A stretch of DNA of 64,000 bases from an uncultured Clostridia bacterium (GCA_947627045.1 CANQUM010000007.1:17830-81829), one strand, 5' to 3'; counted from the first letter of the stretch, positions 54,034 through 63,953 are shown. Notes: a model not told the origin generated them from the letters alone. Program-made: numbers and translations.

Positions 54034-55239
54034 ATGAAAATAGTAAAAAATATATTCGCTCTAGTGCTTTGCATAATAACGATGTCGTTATTTTTCACAA
54101 AGGCATTTGCTGACGGTGCAAGGTCAGAAGAAGCCGTCGCTGCGGCGTTGAATTCTGCAAAGGAACATAAAAAATCGGAAGTATCAGTTACGGCAGAAAA
54201 TGCAGTGCTGTATGAAGCGTTAACAAAGACTGTAATATTCGGTAAAAAAGCAAATGAAAGAGTTCCTGTTTCATATCTAACGAAGCTTATGACAATACTT
54301 CTGACGGCTGAAAAGCTAAAAACTGATAAGGAATTCACACTTGACAGAAAGTTCATAACATCTGCTGAGGCAAATTCCAGAAAAGGCTCGCAGATATGGC
54401 TTGATGTAGGTGAGAAGGTGAGCATAAGGGAGCTTTTGAAATCAATTACTATTGGAAATGCAAACGACGCGAGCGTTGTTTTAGCAGAGGGTATATCAGG
54501 AAGCGAGGCGGCATTTGTGAAAGCAATGAACAACCGTGCCAAATCGCTGGGAATGAAAAATACAGAGTTTGTTGACTGTACGGGTATAAGCACTTCTAAT
54601 ATTTCCACTGCTAAGGATATTGCAATTTTATCATCTGAGCTTGTTAAGTTTAAAAGTCTGAAAAGCTATTTTACAACTTGGATGGACAGTGTAAGAGGGG
54701 GAAAAGCAGAGCTGGTCAATCTGAATACACTTGTGAAAGGTTATAAAGGTATAAGCGGACTTAAAGCATGTGCTTCAGATAAGGCAGGAAACTGTATTGC
54801 CGCGTCGGCATCAAGGAATAAGCTGAGTCTGATAGCTGTTGCAATTAAAACTAAAGATAGCGACAGCAGGGCAATTGATGCGAGAAAATTACTTGATTAC
54901 GGATTTGAGGGTTATGATTTGTATGCACCTGAAATTCCAAAAGACGCAGTTGAGCCTATTAATGTAACACACGGTTTTGAGTTAAAGACCGATACCTATG
55001 TTGACGGAACTGCAAGCGTCGTTATTAAAAGGGGAACAGCAGGTAAAATAAGCGTTACATACGACAGGGTGAACAAGCTGGAGGCACCGGTTGCTGAAAA
55101 GACAAAAATAGGAGAGCTGGTATACCGTATGGGTACTAAGGAATTATTAAAACGCAATATATATACAAAGAGTGGAGTAGAACGTATAGATTTAGTAAGT
55201 GCGTTTGGCAAACTTTTGTTAAGTTTACTAAGAAATTAG
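54034..55239 (+). CDS. DacF/PBP5-like protein with lost catalytic residues (pseudo-carboxypeptidase)
   Basis: 401 residues, ATG 54034 after GGGGAG. Signal peptide 1-27 (TKAFADG). The S11-peptidase fold is complete, with SEAANSRKGSQIWLDVGE-like and SGSEAAFVKAMN motifs and a C-terminal beta domain. All three active-site motifs are changed: SxxK is Tyr81-Leu-Thr-Lys84 (nucleophile serine replaced), SxN is Asn142-Ala-Asn144, and KTG is Lys244-Ala-Cys246. It should not hydrolyse peptidoglycan stem peptides by the usual mechanism. It may bind peptidoglycan or antibiotics without turnover, or scaffold other wall enzymes. Confidence 0.88.
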   Translation: MKIVKNIFALVLCIITMSLFFTKAFADGARSEEAVAAALNSAKEHKKSEVSVTAENAVLYEALTKTVIFGKKANERVPVSYLTKLMTILLTAEKLKTDKEFTLDRKFITSAEANSRKGSQIWLDVGEKVSIRELLKSITIGNANDASVVLAEGISGSEAAFVKAMNNRAKSLGMKNTEFVDCTGISTSNISTAKDIAILSSELVKFKSLKSYFTTWMDSVRGGKAELVNLNTLVKGYKGISGLKACASDKAGNCIAASASRNKLSLIAVAIKTKDSDSRAIDARKLLDYGFEGYDLYAPEIPKDAVEPINVTHGFELKTDTYVDGTASVVIKRGTAGKISVTYDRVNKLEAPVAEKTKIGELVYRMGTKELLKRNIYTKSGVERIDLVSAFGKLLLSLLRN

Positions 55240-55299
55240 ATAAAAATTGTAATAGTTGCACAAAAACATAATTGTTACATAAAGTTGCAAAAAGAGCAC

Positions 55300-55328
55300 T
55301 TGAAAAAAAACTTGTTTTATAGTAAAAT
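55300..55328 (+). promoter_or_regulatory. Promoter for pgi
   Basis: TTGAAA (55300-55305), 17-bp spacer, TAAAAT (55323-55328), 33 bp before the GTG start. Confidence 0.7.
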
Positions 55329-55361
55329 AATATTAGTTAAAAATAGAAAGGAAATTGGAAA

Positions 55362-56693
55362 GTGGCAATAAGATTAAACACAAAGTATCTTAGTTCTTTT
55401 ATTGAAGAACACGAAATGGAAGCAATGAAAGTGCAGATAAGTGAAGCACACAACACTATTGAAAATAGAAGCGGTTTGGGAAATGATTTTTTAGGCTGGG
55501 TTGACCTTCCTGAAAATTATGATAAGGATGAGTTTGAAAGGATAAAGGCAGCAGCGGAGAGAATAAAGGAAAAAGCGGATATTCTTATAGTTATAGGAAT
55601 TGGCGGTTCATATTTGGGAGCAAGAGCAGCTATTGAGCTTTTGAAGTCGCCGTTTTATAACAACTTAAATAAAGATACTCCTGACATTTACTTTGTCGGA
55701 AACAATATAAATCCGACATATCTTCAGGAAATTCTATCGATATGCGAGGAAAAAGATATTTGTGTCAATGTTATATCAAAATCAGGAACTACTACAGAGC
55801 CGGCACTTGCTTTCAGGATTTTTAAAAAGCTTGTTGAGGATAAGTACGGCAAGGAAGAGGCAAAGAATAGGATTTTTGCAACAACTGACGCTGAAAAGGG
55901 AACTTTAAAGGAGCTTTCCGACAAAGAGGGATATGAGACATTTGTAATAGCGGACGACGTCGGGGGAAGATTTTCTGTTTTAACGGCTGTTGGCTTGTTA
56001 CCTATTGCGGTTGCCGGCTGTGATATTGATAAAATAATGTCAGGTGCCAAGAATGGAATGGTCAAGTACTCAAAGGATGACGATAACGATTGCTATAAGT
56101 ATGCGGCAGTAAGGAATATACTGAACAGAAAGGGCAAGTCGGTTGAAATGCTTGTTTCATATGAGCCTGCATTTACAATGATGGCTGAATGGTGGAAGCA
56201 GCTTTTCGGTGAGAGCGAGGGTAAGGACAATAAGGGTATATTTCCATCTTCAGCTACTTTCTCTACCGACCTGCACTCGTTAGGTCAGTTTATTCAGGAC
56301 GGCTCAAGGATTATGTTTGAGACGGTCGTTGATATAAAGAAGCCCAAGCAGGATCTGTTCTTAGAGGAGGACGCTGAAAATTTAGACGGCTTAAACTTTC
56401 TCACAAATCAGAATATGTCTGATGTAAACAGAAAGGCTTTTGAAGGAACGATTTTGGCTCATACCGACGGCGGAGTACCTAATATAGTTATTGAGGTTGA
56501 CGCACTTGATGAGGAAAACTTCGGCGAAATGGTTTATTTCTTTGAAAAGGCTTGTGCTGTATCGGGTTATGTTCTGGGAGTAAATCCTTTTAATCAGCCA
56601 GGCGTTGAGAGCTATAAGAAGAATATGTTTGCTCTTTTAGGAAAGCCGGGCTATGAGGATCAAAAGGCAGCCCTTGAGGAAAAGCTGAAGTAA
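55362..56693 (+). CDS. pgi: Glucose-6-phosphate isomerase
   Basis: 443 residues starting with GTG 55362 (GAAAGGAAA upstream). Family motifs include [61 protein letters not shown] and the C-terminal [14 protein letters not shown]. It interconverts glucose-6-phosphate and fructose-6-phosphate. The 450-residue form is typical of Firmicutes. Confidence 0.96.
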   Translation: MAIRLNTKYLSSFIEEHEMEAMKVQISEAHNTIENRSGLGNDFLGWVDLPENYDKDEFERIKAAAERIKEKADILIVIGIGGSYLGARAAIELLKSPFYNNLNKDTPDIYFVGNNINPTYLQEILSICEEKDICVNVISKSGTTTEPALAFRIFKKLVEDKYGKEEAKNRIFATTDAEKGTLKELSDKEGYETFVIADDVGGRFSVLTAVGLLPIAVAGCDIDKIMSGAKNGMVKYSKDDDNDCYKYAAVRNILNRKGKSVEMLVSYEPAFTMMAEWWKQLFGESEGKDNKGIFPSSATFSTDLHSLGQFIQDGSRIMFETVVDIKKPKQDLFLEEDAENLDGLNFLTNQNMSDVNRKAFEGTILAHTDGGVPNIVIEVDALDEENFGEMVYFFEKACAVSGYVLGVNPFNQPGVESYKKNMFALLGKPGYEDQKAALEEKLK

Positions 56694-56792
56694 TATGATT
56701 TTTATATTATAATAATTATTTTTTAATCAATTTTCGGACAGGTTTGTCCGTTAAAATAAATATGCCCCAAAAGGGCGGAACGGAGTGTTATT

Positions 56793-57194
56793 ATGATCAG
56801 CATTATAACAGGAAAAAAAGGAACAGGAAAAACGAAAATCTTAGTTGACAAAATTACTGAGGCTTCAAATAAGGCAACAGGTAATGTTGTTTGTATTGAA
56901 AAGGGAATGAAGCTCACATATGATCTTCCTCATAGTGTGAGACTTGTTGATGCAGATGAGTATGCAATTGACAGTTACGATACATTTTACGGCTTTGTAA
57001 CAGGTATGCTTGCAGGAAACTATGATATTCAGGAGGTTTTCATAGACGGTATTCTTAAAATCGGCGGAAGGGATTATGACGAGCTTGGTGCTATGTTTGA
57101 AAAACTCAATGCTCATGCAAATGACATTAATATAGTTTTCACTGTTTCAGCTGATGTTCAAGAATTGCCTGATAGAGTAAAAGCATTTATGTAA
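56793..57194 (+). CDS. Small P-loop protein of unknown function
   Basis: 133 residues, ATG 56793 after ACGGAG. A Walker A motif at the N-terminus (ITGKKGTGKTKIL) and a Walker B-like strand (IQEVFIDGIL) are visible, ending in IVFTVSADVQELP. The size is that of a minimal nucleotide-binding domain. Not assigned to a named family. A CGGACA/TGTCCG hairpin (56735-56750) lies in the gap before it. Confidence 0.65.
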   Translation: MISIITGKKGTGKTKILVDKITEASNKATGNVVCIEKGMKLTYDLPHSVRLVDADEYAIDSYDTFYGFVTGMLAGNYDIQEVFIDGILKIGGRDYDELGAMFEKLNAHANDINIVFTVSADVQELPDRVKAFM

Positions 57195-57235
57195 GCCGTA
57201 AAAAACGAGTTTGTTTTAAAATTACATAAAAACTA

Positions 57236-57264
57236 TTGACAATGTAAATTATAATAGTTATAAT
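57236..57264 (+). promoter_or_regulatory. Promoter for yceD-rpmF
   Basis: TTGACA (57236-57241), 17-bp spacer, TATAAT (57259-57264); consensus boxes, as expected for a ribosomal protein transcript. Confidence 0.9.
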
Positions 57265-57291
57265 GTAATTTGTGATGTTTGAGGTGTTAGA

Positions 57292-57741
57292 ATGAAAATT
57301 CAACTAAAACAACTGTTTGATATTGTTGGTGAACGTAAAGAAATCAACTATAAAATACCGCTGGACGAGCTTGATGGTTTCAAGGCGGTCTCATTCAAAA
57401 CACCTGTATCTATAAACGGTGAGATTGAAAACAGAGCGGGAATTGTAACATTAAAAATTAATGTAAGTTTTGTTTTGAATCACGTTTGTGACAGATGTCT
57501 TAAAAATTTCGAGCGGGAATATGATTATGATTTTGAGCATACGATCGTTCGTAGTTCTCAGAAAGAGGACGACGAACATATAGTTTGCGAAAATATGGTT
57601 CTTGACTTGAATGAGTTGGCTATTTCTGATTTATTGTTGCAGCTGCCTTCAAAGATATTGTGTAAGGAAGACTGCAAGGGCTTGTGCTTCGTTTGCGGAC
57701 AAAATCTAAATGAAGCTTCTTGCGAATGCTCAAAGAGTTAA
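57292..57741 (+). CDS. YceD/DUF177 family protein
   Basis: 149 residues, ATG 57292. Cysteine pairs (HVCDRCLKNF; CKEDCKGLCFVCGQNLN; CEC) and the AISDLLLQLPSKILC segment are the DUF177/YceD signature. The family is nearly always upstream of rpmF and is linked to 23S rRNA or large-subunit biogenesis. Transcribed with rpmF from the promoter at 57236. Confidence 0.92.
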   Translation: MKIQLKQLFDIVGERKEINYKIPLDELDGFKAVSFKTPVSINGEIENRAGIVTLKINVSFVLNHVCDRCLKNFEREYDYDFEHTIVRSSQKEDDEHIVCENMVLDLNELAISDLLLQLPSKILCKEDCKGLCFVCGQNLNEASCECSKS

Positions 57742-57789
57742 TAGCCGCAACAATACTTAATTAAAAATATCCAAAGAGGAGGTGCCACA

Positions 57790-57975
57790 ATGGCAGTACC
57801 AAAGAGAAAGGTATCCAAAGCAAGACGTGATAAAAGACGTTCTGCTGTTTGGAAATTAGACGCACCAGCATTAAGCAAGTGTTCTAATTGCGGCGAGCTT
57901 ACAGCTCCACATAAAGTTTGTAAAAATTGCGGATTTTATAAAGGTGTAGAGGTTATCAAGAAAGATAACGCTTAA
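57790..57975 (+). CDS. rpmF: Ribosomal protein L32
   Basis: 61 residues, ATG 57790 behind AGAGGAGGTG. It starts MAVPKRKVSKARRDKRR and keeps the zinc-ribbon cysteines (CSNCGELTAPHKVCKNCG), so it is the zinc-binding form. Confidence 0.98.
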   Translation: MAVPKRKVSKARRDKRRSAVWKLDAPALSKCSNCGELTAPHKVCKNCGFYKGVEVIKKDNA

Positions 57976-57990
57976 TAACATCTTTGTAAA

Positions 57991-58024
57991 GCAGAGGTGG
58001 AGTTATTCCTTCTCTGCTTTTTTC
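57991..58024 (+). terminator. Terminator after rpmF
   Basis: GCAGAG and CTCTGC arms with inner pairing, then six Ts. Confidence 0.85.
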
Positions 58025-58084
58025 GTGTGAAAATTATTACGAGTTAAATATAACTTTGTTAAGTATAGCTTTGAGGATTAAAGT

Positions 58085-58540
58085 ATGAAAAAATTGGTTT
58101 CAGTTGAGTTGAAATCTCATGAACAGTATTTAGATATTTTAAATAGGGTTAAAAAGAGAACAGTATATGTAGAAATCGTTCAAATTAGTGGTTTAAGTAA
58201 GAAATATATAAAGAATGACAAGGTCGTTCAGTTTGCAAATGAGCATCTTAGACTTATTGAAAAGTGTAAGGTTAATGAATGGTTTGGAACGTGGTCAGAT
58301 CCAAAAGGACAAAAGTATCTTTATTCAATTTATTATAATGATGAAACTTTTTGGGATTTTTTGAGTGGTTTTTCATCTTTCTTTTTTGCTGGAGTGAATG
58401 AAAGCGAAAAATACGTGGTTGAAGAAACGGAATTTGGTCTTGATGATATTGCATTTTTAGATAAGGATAAAAATCCTTTATTTTATACAACAACTCACGA
58501 GGGATACGCACATATTGCTGAATCTTTATTAAAGTTATAG
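58085..58540 (+). CDS. Hypothetical protein
   Basis: 151 residues, ATG 58085 with a weak ribosome site (GAGGATTAA). Soluble, aromatic-rich centre (WFGTWSDP, TFWDFLSGFSSFFFAG), no signal peptide or membrane helix of full length. Family not recognised. It lies between rpmF and der, where plsX is found in many Firmicutes. Size and composition are like immunity or SMI1-type proteins, but no motif supports this. Confidence 0.6.
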   Translation: MKKLVSVELKSHEQYLDILNRVKKRTVYVEIVQISGLSKKYIKNDKVVQFANEHLRLIEKCKVNEWFGTWSDPKGQKYLYSIYYNDETFWDFLSGFSSFFFAGVNESEKYVVEETEFGLDDIAFLDKDKNPLFYTTTHEGYAHIAESLLKL

Positions 58541-58570
58541 AAAAATTAGATTATAAAGGAGACAGAAGTG

Positions 58571-59902
58571 ATGGCATTACCTGTAGCTGCGATTGTCGGC
58601 AGACCTAATGTTGGAAAATCTACACTGTTTAACAAGTTGATAGGACAAAAGCTGTCAATTGTAGAGGATACACCGGGAGTTACAAGAGATAGAATCTACT
58701 CTAAATGCGAATGGCTGGGCAATCAGTTTATGCTTGTTGACACAGGCGGTATTGAGCCTAAAACCGACGATTTTATTCTTACGCAGATGAAGCGTCAGGC
58801 AGAGGTGGCAATAACAAGTGCAGATGTAATAATTTTCATAACTGATATAAAAACAGGTGTAACTGCTAATGATTATGATGTAGCAAAAATGCTTATGAAG
58901 TCGGGGAAGCCTGTTGTTCTATGCGTTAATAAATGTGATAATATCGGCGATCCTCCGCCGGAGTTTTACGAGTTTTATAATCTCGGTATCGGCGATCCAA
59001 TTGCTGTTTCATCAGTTCACGGGCACGGAACGGGTGATTTGCTTGACGAGGTAATAAAATATTTTCCTGATACGACTGAGGAAAACGACGATGATGACAC
59101 TATCAAGGTTGCGGTCATCGGAAAGCCAAATGCAGGCAAGTCTTCAATAATAAATAAGATCTGCGGCGAGGAAAGGCTTATTGTATCAGAAATCGCCGGT
59201 ACTACCAGAGATGCCACCGATATAGAAGTTGAAAATGAAAAAGGAAAGTTTATATTCATTGATACAGCAGGTATCAGGAGAAAGTCTAAGGTTCTTGAAA
59301 GCATAGAGAAATACAGTGTTCTCAGGGCGTATATGGCGGTTGACAGAGCAGATGTTGCAGTAATTGTAATAGATGCGACTGTAGGCTTTACCGAGCAGGA
59401 TTCAAAGGTTGCGGGCTATGCACATGAACAGGGCAAGGCTTGCGTTGTTGCTGTAAACAAGTGGGATGCTGTTGAGAAGGACACAAATACTATGTCTGAA
59501 TACACAAATAAGCTGAAGAACGATTTCAGTTTTATGTCTTATGTCCCATTTGTGTTTATTTCTGCAAAGACAGGTCAAAGACTGGATAAGTTATTCGATA
59601 TTATTAAGCAGGCAGCCGAGAAAAATTCCATAAGAATCTCAACAGGAAAGCTTAACGACGTTTTAGCTTATGCGACAAACAGGGTTCAGCCGCCGTCTGA
59701 TAAGGGCAAACGGCTTAAAATATACTATATGACTCAGCCGACAACAAAACCGCCGACATTTGTTACTTTTGTAAATAAAGCGGAGCTGTTTCATTTTTCA
59801 TATCAGAGGTATCTGGAAAATCAGATACGCGAAACCTTTGGTCTGGAGGGAACGCCTGTGAGATTTATAATCAGGGAAAGAGGAGCAAACGACACAAAAT
59901 AA
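58571..59902 (+). CDS. der: Ribosome biogenesis GTPase Der (EngA)
   Basis: 443 residues from ATG 58571 (GGAGAC upstream; a GTG at 58568 is directly before it). Two GTPase domains in tandem: GRPNVGKSTLFN, DTPGVTRD, DTGGIE, NKCD; then GKPNAGKSSIIN, DTAGIRRKSK, NKWD. A C-terminal KH-like domain (LKIYYMTQPTTKPPTFVTFVN) follows. It acts in 50S subunit assembly. Followed by plsY and gpsA in one operon. Confidence 0.97.
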   Translation: MALPVAAIVGRPNVGKSTLFNKLIGQKLSIVEDTPGVTRDRIYSKCEWLGNQFMLVDTGGIEPKTDDFILTQMKRQAEVAITSADVIIFITDIKTGVTANDYDVAKMLMKSGKPVVLCVNKCDNIGDPPPEFYEFYNLGIGDPIAVSSVHGHGTGDLLDEVIKYFPDTTEENDDDDTIKVAVIGKPNAGKSSIINKICGEERLIVSEIAGTTRDATDIEVENEKGKFIFIDTAGIRRKSKVLESIEKYSVLRAYMAVDRADVAVIVIDATVGFTEQDSKVAGYAHEQGKACVVAVNKWDAVEKDTNTMSEYTNKLKNDFSFMSYVPFVFISAKTGQRLDKLFDIIKQAAEKNSIRISTGKLNDVLAYATNRVQPPSDKGKRLKIYYMTQPTTKPPTFVTFVNKAELFHFSYQRYLENQIRETFGLEGTPVRFIIRERGANDTK

Positions 59903-59915
59903 CAGGGAGAATTTT

Positions 59916-60572
59916 ATGATTAAATTTTTATGTATTGCTGTTACTGCAATAGCTTCGTATCTTTTCGGCAGTTTTAATTCTGCACTGATAGTGTGCAGAC
60001 TGCTAAAGCATGATGATATAAGAAAGTACGGCAGTAAAAGTGCGGGTCTGACCAATGTATTGAGAGTTTACGGAAAAGTACCTGCTTTGATAACTCTTTT
60101 ATGCGACCTTTTCAAGGGCGTAATTGCGGTAGTCTTAGCACGTTTTATTGTAACTGACATTTTAAGTGTTCAGTTTTTTGGCGACAGTTTGTTTATAGGA
60201 TATGTTGCGGGAGTATGTGTAGTGCTTGGTCATATTTTTCCGTTATACTATGGGTTTAAGGGAGGAAAAGGCGTTCTGACTGCCTGCACTACAATGCTTG
60301 CAGTTGACCCAGTTACAACTCTCATATGTTTAGCTGTATTTATTATTATTGTATCAATTACTAAATATGTTTCTTTGGGGTCAATAGTATCTATGACTTT
60401 CTATCCGTTTCTGACGGGTATTACTCAACTGCTTAGGGGTTATGACGGTGTATGGATAAATGTTCTTTTTGCTGTTTTACTGGCTGTGCTGATTATATAT
60501 AAACATAAGGCGAATATAATAAGACTTAAAAACCACGAAGAAAATAAGCTGAGTTTCAAGAGCAAGGGCTAA
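59916..60572 (+). CDS. plsY: Acyl-phosphate glycerol-3-phosphate acyltransferase
   Basis: 218 residues, five or more membrane helices. PlsY motifs: SYLFGSFNSALIV, GSKSAGLTNVLRVYGK, GHIFPLYYGFKGGKGVLT. It makes lysophosphatidate from acyl-phosphate and glycerol-3-phosphate, the product of the next gene, gpsA. Confidence 0.95.
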   Translation: MIKFLCIAVTAIASYLFGSFNSALIVCRLLKHDDIRKYGSKSAGLTNVLRVYGKVPALITLLCDLFKGVIAVVLARFIVTDILSVQFFGDSLFIGYVAGVCVVLGHIFPLYYGFKGGKGVLTACTTMLAVDPVTTLICLAVFIIIVSITKYVSLGSIVSMTFYPFLTGITQLLRGYDGVWINVLFAVLLAVLIIYKHKANIIRLKNHEENKLSFKSKG

Positions 60573-60592
60573 ATATATTTTGGAGGATTATT

Positions 60593-61594
60593 ATGGCGGA
60601 TATTGTTATACTTGGTTCAGGAGGATTTGGGCTTTCGCTTGCTGTTATGTGCGAAAAACTTGGACATAAAGTAACTGTGTGGTCGAAGTTCAAAGATGAA
60701 ATTGATGCTATTGAGAGAACGGGGGAGCTTAAAGCAAAGCTGCCCGGAGCTATTATTCCCAAAAGCATAAAACTGACAACTGATATTTCCTGCGTCAGGG
60801 ATAAGGATATAGCTGTTGTGGGTATACCTTCTTCATTTGTCAGAGAGATCTGTGAAACAGCAAAGCCATTTATGAGCGAAAACACCTATATAGTAAATAC
60901 TTCAAAGGGATTAGAAAACGGAACGCTAAAGCGTATGAGCGTTGTAGTTTCTGAGGTGTTTGATAAAAACCGAGTAGTTGTGCTTACAGGTCCTTCTCAC
61001 GCTGAGGAGCTTGCAAAAGGGATTCCTACAACTGTTGTTGCATCTTCAAAAGATCACGAGGCGGCAAAATATATTCAGGAAAATATGTCAAGTCAGGTAT
61101 TGAGAATTTATATAAATGATGATATTATAGGCTGCGAAATAGGCGGTTCGCTTAAAAATATTATTGCTCTTGCGGCAGGCATATGCGATGGTATGGGCTT
61201 TGGTGATAACACAAAAGCGGCTCTTATGACAAGAGGTATCAGTGAAATTGCCCGTCTGGGTGTGTCATTAGGGGCAAGCACCAGCACGTTTGCAGGTCTC
61301 ACGGGAATAGGAGATTTGATAGTTACCTGCACAAGTATGCATTCACGAAACCGACGTGCGGGGATTTTAATTGGAAAAGGCCGTACTCCTGAAGAAGCTG
61401 TGAGAATGGTCGGAACGGTTGAGGGTTATTACTGTACAAAAACAGCATATGCGCTTGCAAAGTCTCAGGGAGTCGAGATGCCTATAACCGAACAGCTGTA
61501 TTCGGTTTTGTTTGAGGGAAAACAGGTTGATATTGCATTAAAAGAGCTTATGACAAGACCGAGTTCAAATGAGAATGAGAGAATAGTATTATAA
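60593..61594 (+). CDS. gpsA: Glycerol-3-phosphate dehydrogenase [NAD(P)+]
   Basis: 333 residues, ATG 60593 after GGAGGA. N-terminal nucleotide site GSGGFGLSLAVM, then LTGPSHAEELAKGIPT, the catalytic-lysine region GGSLKNIIALAAGICDGMGFGDNTKAALMTRG and TSMHSRNRRAG are diagnostic. It supplies glycerol-3-phosphate for phospholipid synthesis. Confidence 0.96.
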   Translation: MADIVILGSGGFGLSLAVMCEKLGHKVTVWSKFKDEIDAIERTGELKAKLPGAIIPKSIKLTTDISCVRDKDIAVVGIPSSFVREICETAKPFMSENTYIVNTSKGLENGTLKRMSVVVSEVFDKNRVVVLTGPSHAEELAKGIPTTVVASSKDHEAAKYIQENMSSQVLRIYINDDIIGCEIGGSLKNIIALAAGICDGMGFGDNTKAALMTRGISEIARLGVSLGASTSTFAGLTGIGDLIVTCTSMHSRNRRAGILIGKGRTPEEAVRMVGTVEGYYCTKTAYALAKSQGVEMPITEQLYSVLFEGKQVDIALKELMTRPSSNENERIVL

Positions 61595-61627
61595 AAAAGG
61601 CTGCCTGATTATCAGGCAGCCTTTTTT
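61594..61627. terminator. Bidirectional terminator after gpsA
   Basis: AAAAAGGCTGCCTGA and TCAGGCAGCCTTTTT form a long perfect stem between convergent genes. Confidence 0.95.
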
Positions 61628-61640
61628 TAGGTAGTTATAT

Positions 61641-62369
61641 TTAGTGTTTCTTATGCTTTTCAAAAGACTCAAACATTTCTTTCAAATTTTCGGTTATTGT
61701 CTGATTAGAATGAAACGGACGGAAAAAGTAATGCTTTTGATTTGCTTTTTCCTGTTTTTTACGAATATATTCTTTAAGGTGTTCATATTTAACGATAACA
61801 TCTTTTTCATCAGCAAATCTTTTGAGTTTTGTAATAAGCTGGGCAGATTTTACGGCGTCAATTATAAAAATGCCGAAAAACAGTCCGATAACAAATGAAA
61901 ATGCAAGATTCTGTGATAGCCATTTCAAAGAGTTGAGGATATAAGGGTGAATAAGAAAGTAATATACAGAACCAAGCAATGCCCAAATCAGTGAAAATTT
62001 AGGACAGATAATTCCTTGAATATTCCCCCATTCATTACTGTAATCCCACAAACGAATTTTAAATACTTTTACACTTATAATTCCGGCTATGTATTCAACA
62101 GCAGTCATGCATACAGCCATAAGAATGAAAATTAAAGCTTTGTTAAAAACAGGATCAGTCATACTAAAGATATTAAGAGAAGCTAATAAATATAATACGC
62201 ATAAACCGATGCCGTACAATGGCAGATACGGACCAATGCAAAACCCCGGGTTTATCCACTTTCGCTCCGGATTGGAGCTGGAAAAATAACGCCTAAAAAG
62301 CAGTTCAAGAAGCCAGCCTGAAACAGAGCCAATAAAAAATAAAAATGCCAGAATCAAGAATAAATTCAT
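61641..62369 (-). CDS. Six-helix membrane protein of the CmpB-like (ABC_trans_CmpB) family
   Basis: 242 residues, ATG 62369. Sequence GSVSGWLLELLFRRYFSS, NPGFCIGPYLPLYGIG and EYIAGIISVKVFKIRLWDYSNEWGNIQGIICPKFSLIWALLG matches PF06541, often named putative ABC transporter permease though no ATPase is paired. The tail from about 180 is a charged coiled region. The function is unknown. Confidence 0.8.
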   Translation of the reverse strand: MNLFLILAFLFFIGSVSGWLLELLFRRYFSSSNPERKWINPGFCIGPYLPLYGIGLCVLYLLASLNIFSMTDPVFNKALIFILMAVCMTAVEYIAGIISVKVFKIRLWDYSNEWGNIQGIICPKFSLIWALLGSVYYFLIHPYILNSLKWLSQNLAFSFVIGLFFGIFIIDAVKSAQLITKLKRFADEKDVIVKYEHLKEYIRKKQEKANQKHYFFRPFHSNQTITENLKEMFESFEKHKKH

Positions 62370-62398
62370 TATATAACACCCTTTATTGATTTTTTGTA

Positions 62399-63583
62399 TT
62401 ATAATAAAACAGCTTTTTTAAGTTCTTCGACTTTGTCGGTTTTCTCCCAAGCAACATTTAGATCCTCACGTCCCATATGACCGTATGCTGCAAGTTTTTT
62501 GTAAATCGGCTTGCGGAGTCCTAAAGTTTCAATGATAGCAGACGGACGTAAATCGAAAACTTTTTTTACGGCATCGCTTATTCTTTCAGAACTTAAATTA
62601 CTTGTTCCGAATGTGTTAATATCTACCATAACCGAAACAGGCGACGCAACGCCTATTGCATATGCAAGCTGAACTTCACATTTATCTGCAAGTTCAGCGG
62701 CAACAATATTTTTAGCAACATATCTTGCCATATAGGCTGCCGAACGGTCAACTTTTGTGGGGTCCTTTCCTGAGAATGCACCGCCGCCATGACGTCCCAT
62801 TCCGCCATAGGTGTCTACTATAATTTTCCTGCCGGTAAGTCCGCTGTCTCCGTGAGGTCCGCCGATAACAAATCTGCCGGTGGGATTTACAAAATACTGA
62901 GTTTTATCGTCAAGAAGTTTGTTCGGTATAACAGCTTTTACAACGTATTCAATAATGTCGTTTCTTATTTGCTCAAGGGTAACATTTTCATCGTGCTGAG
63001 ATGAGACAACTACAGCGTCGATTCTAAAGGGCTTGTTATTGCTGTCATATTCAACGGTTACCTGCGTTTTCCCATCAGGACGGAGATAGGGAAGAGTTCC
63101 ATTCTTTCTGACTTCTGTTAGCTTTAATGCCAGCTTATGTGCCAGAGAGATCGGCATTGGCATAAGCTCTGGAGTTTCATTGCAGGCATATCCAAACATC
63201 ATACCTTGATCACCTGCACCGATGTCGTTTAGGTTTTCATCACGACCCTCTAAGGCGTTATCAACACCTTGTGCAATGTCAGGAGACTGCTTGTCTATTG
63301 CAGTAAAAACAGCACAGGTGTTTCCGTTGAAGCCGTAAGCGTCGTTATTGTAACCTATTTTGTTTACAGTCTGTCTGACTATTTCGGGAATATCTATCTG
63401 TGCTTTGGTAGTTATTTCACCCATACACATTACCATTCCTGTTGTAGTTACTGTTTCGCAGGCAACCCTTGAATAAGGATCCTGTTCAAGCATTGCGTCT
63501 AAAATAGAATCTGAAATTTGATCGCAAATTTTATCAGGATGTCCCTCTGTTACAGATTCAGAGGTAAAAAGGTTTCTTGACAT
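62399..63583 (-). CDS. metK: S-adenosylmethionine synthetase
   Basis: 394 residues, ATG 63583 after AGGAGG. Motifs: [81 protein letters not shown]. It makes SAM from methionine and ATP. Its leader carries a SAM-I riboswitch and terminator, so the product shuts off its own gene. Confidence 0.98.
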   Translation of the reverse strand: MSRNLFTSESVTEGHPDKICDQISDSILDAMLEQDPYSRVACETVTTTGMVMCMGEITTKAQIDIPEIVRQTVNKIGYNNDAYGFNGNTCAVFTAIDKQSPDIAQGVDNALEGRDENLNDIGAGDQGMMFGYACNETPELMPMPISLAHKLALKLTEVRKNGTLPYLRPDGKTQVTVEYDSNNKPFRIDAVVVSSQHDENVTLEQIRNDIIEYVVKAVIPNKLLDDKTQYFVNPTGRFVIGGPHGDSGLTGRKIIVDTYGGMGRHGGGAFSGKDPTKVDRSAAYMARYVAKNIVAAELADKCEVQLAYAIGVASPVSVMVDINTFGTSNLSSERISDAVKKVFDLRPSAIIETLGLRKPIYKKLAAYGHMGREDLNVAWEKTDKVEELKKAVLL

Positions 63584-63600
63584 TTATATTCCTCCTAAAT

Positions 63601-63629
63601 AAAAAAGCGTTTCAAAAACCGAAACGCTT
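63601..63629 (-). terminator. Riboswitch-controlled terminator of metK
   Basis: Minus strand AAGCGTTTC and GAAACGCTT pair around CGG..TTT-type loop and run into six Ts, directly after the SAM aptamer and 18 bp before metK. Confidence 0.9.
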
Positions 63630-63648
63630 GAATTTATCATCTAAATTC

Positions 63649-63749
63649 CTCATCTTTCGGATCTTATTACCGCAGGATTTAGCACCTTAATAAAAGAATT
63701 AGGTTGCCGGGCTTCACAGGACCTGTTTCCTCCGCCGCTCTTGATAAGG
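63649..63749 (-). promoter_or_regulatory. SAM-I (S-box) riboswitch
   Basis: Minus-strand aptamer: CTTATCAAGAGCGGCGGAGG, GGTCCTGTGAAGCCCGGCAACC, GGTGCTAAATCCTGC, and closing GATGAG that pairs with the first CTTATC (P1). All conserved core blocks of the S-box are present. Confidence 0.97.
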
Positions 63750-63757
63750 TTGATATA

Positions 63758-63786
63758 ATTATACAACCCTTTTGACCATATGTCAA
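63758..63786 (-). promoter_or_regulatory. Promoter for metK transcript
   Basis: Minus strand TTGACA (63786-63781), 17-bp spacer, TATAAT (63763-63758); start just before the riboswitch. Confidence 0.9.
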
Positions 63787-63924
63787 CAAAAAACAAGATA
63801 TTTTTAATTATTATAAATTTCAAGTATTTTATATATAGTTAAGTAGTTTGTTGACGAAGAGATTTATTCCTTTTATTTGAAAAATAATGAATTAAAAAAC
63901 TTTTAATTTTTTTAACAAAACCAC

Positions 63925-63953
63925 TTGACAAAGGAAAAAGGGTGTGATATAAT
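63925..63953 (+). promoter_or_regulatory. Promoter at window end
   Basis: TTGACA (63925-63930), 17-bp spacer, TATAAT (63948-63953). The RNA would begin with a CACTCG-AAAAA-CGGGTG hairpin (63961-63977) before the window ends, so it may be a structured leader of the next gene. Confidence 0.8.
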
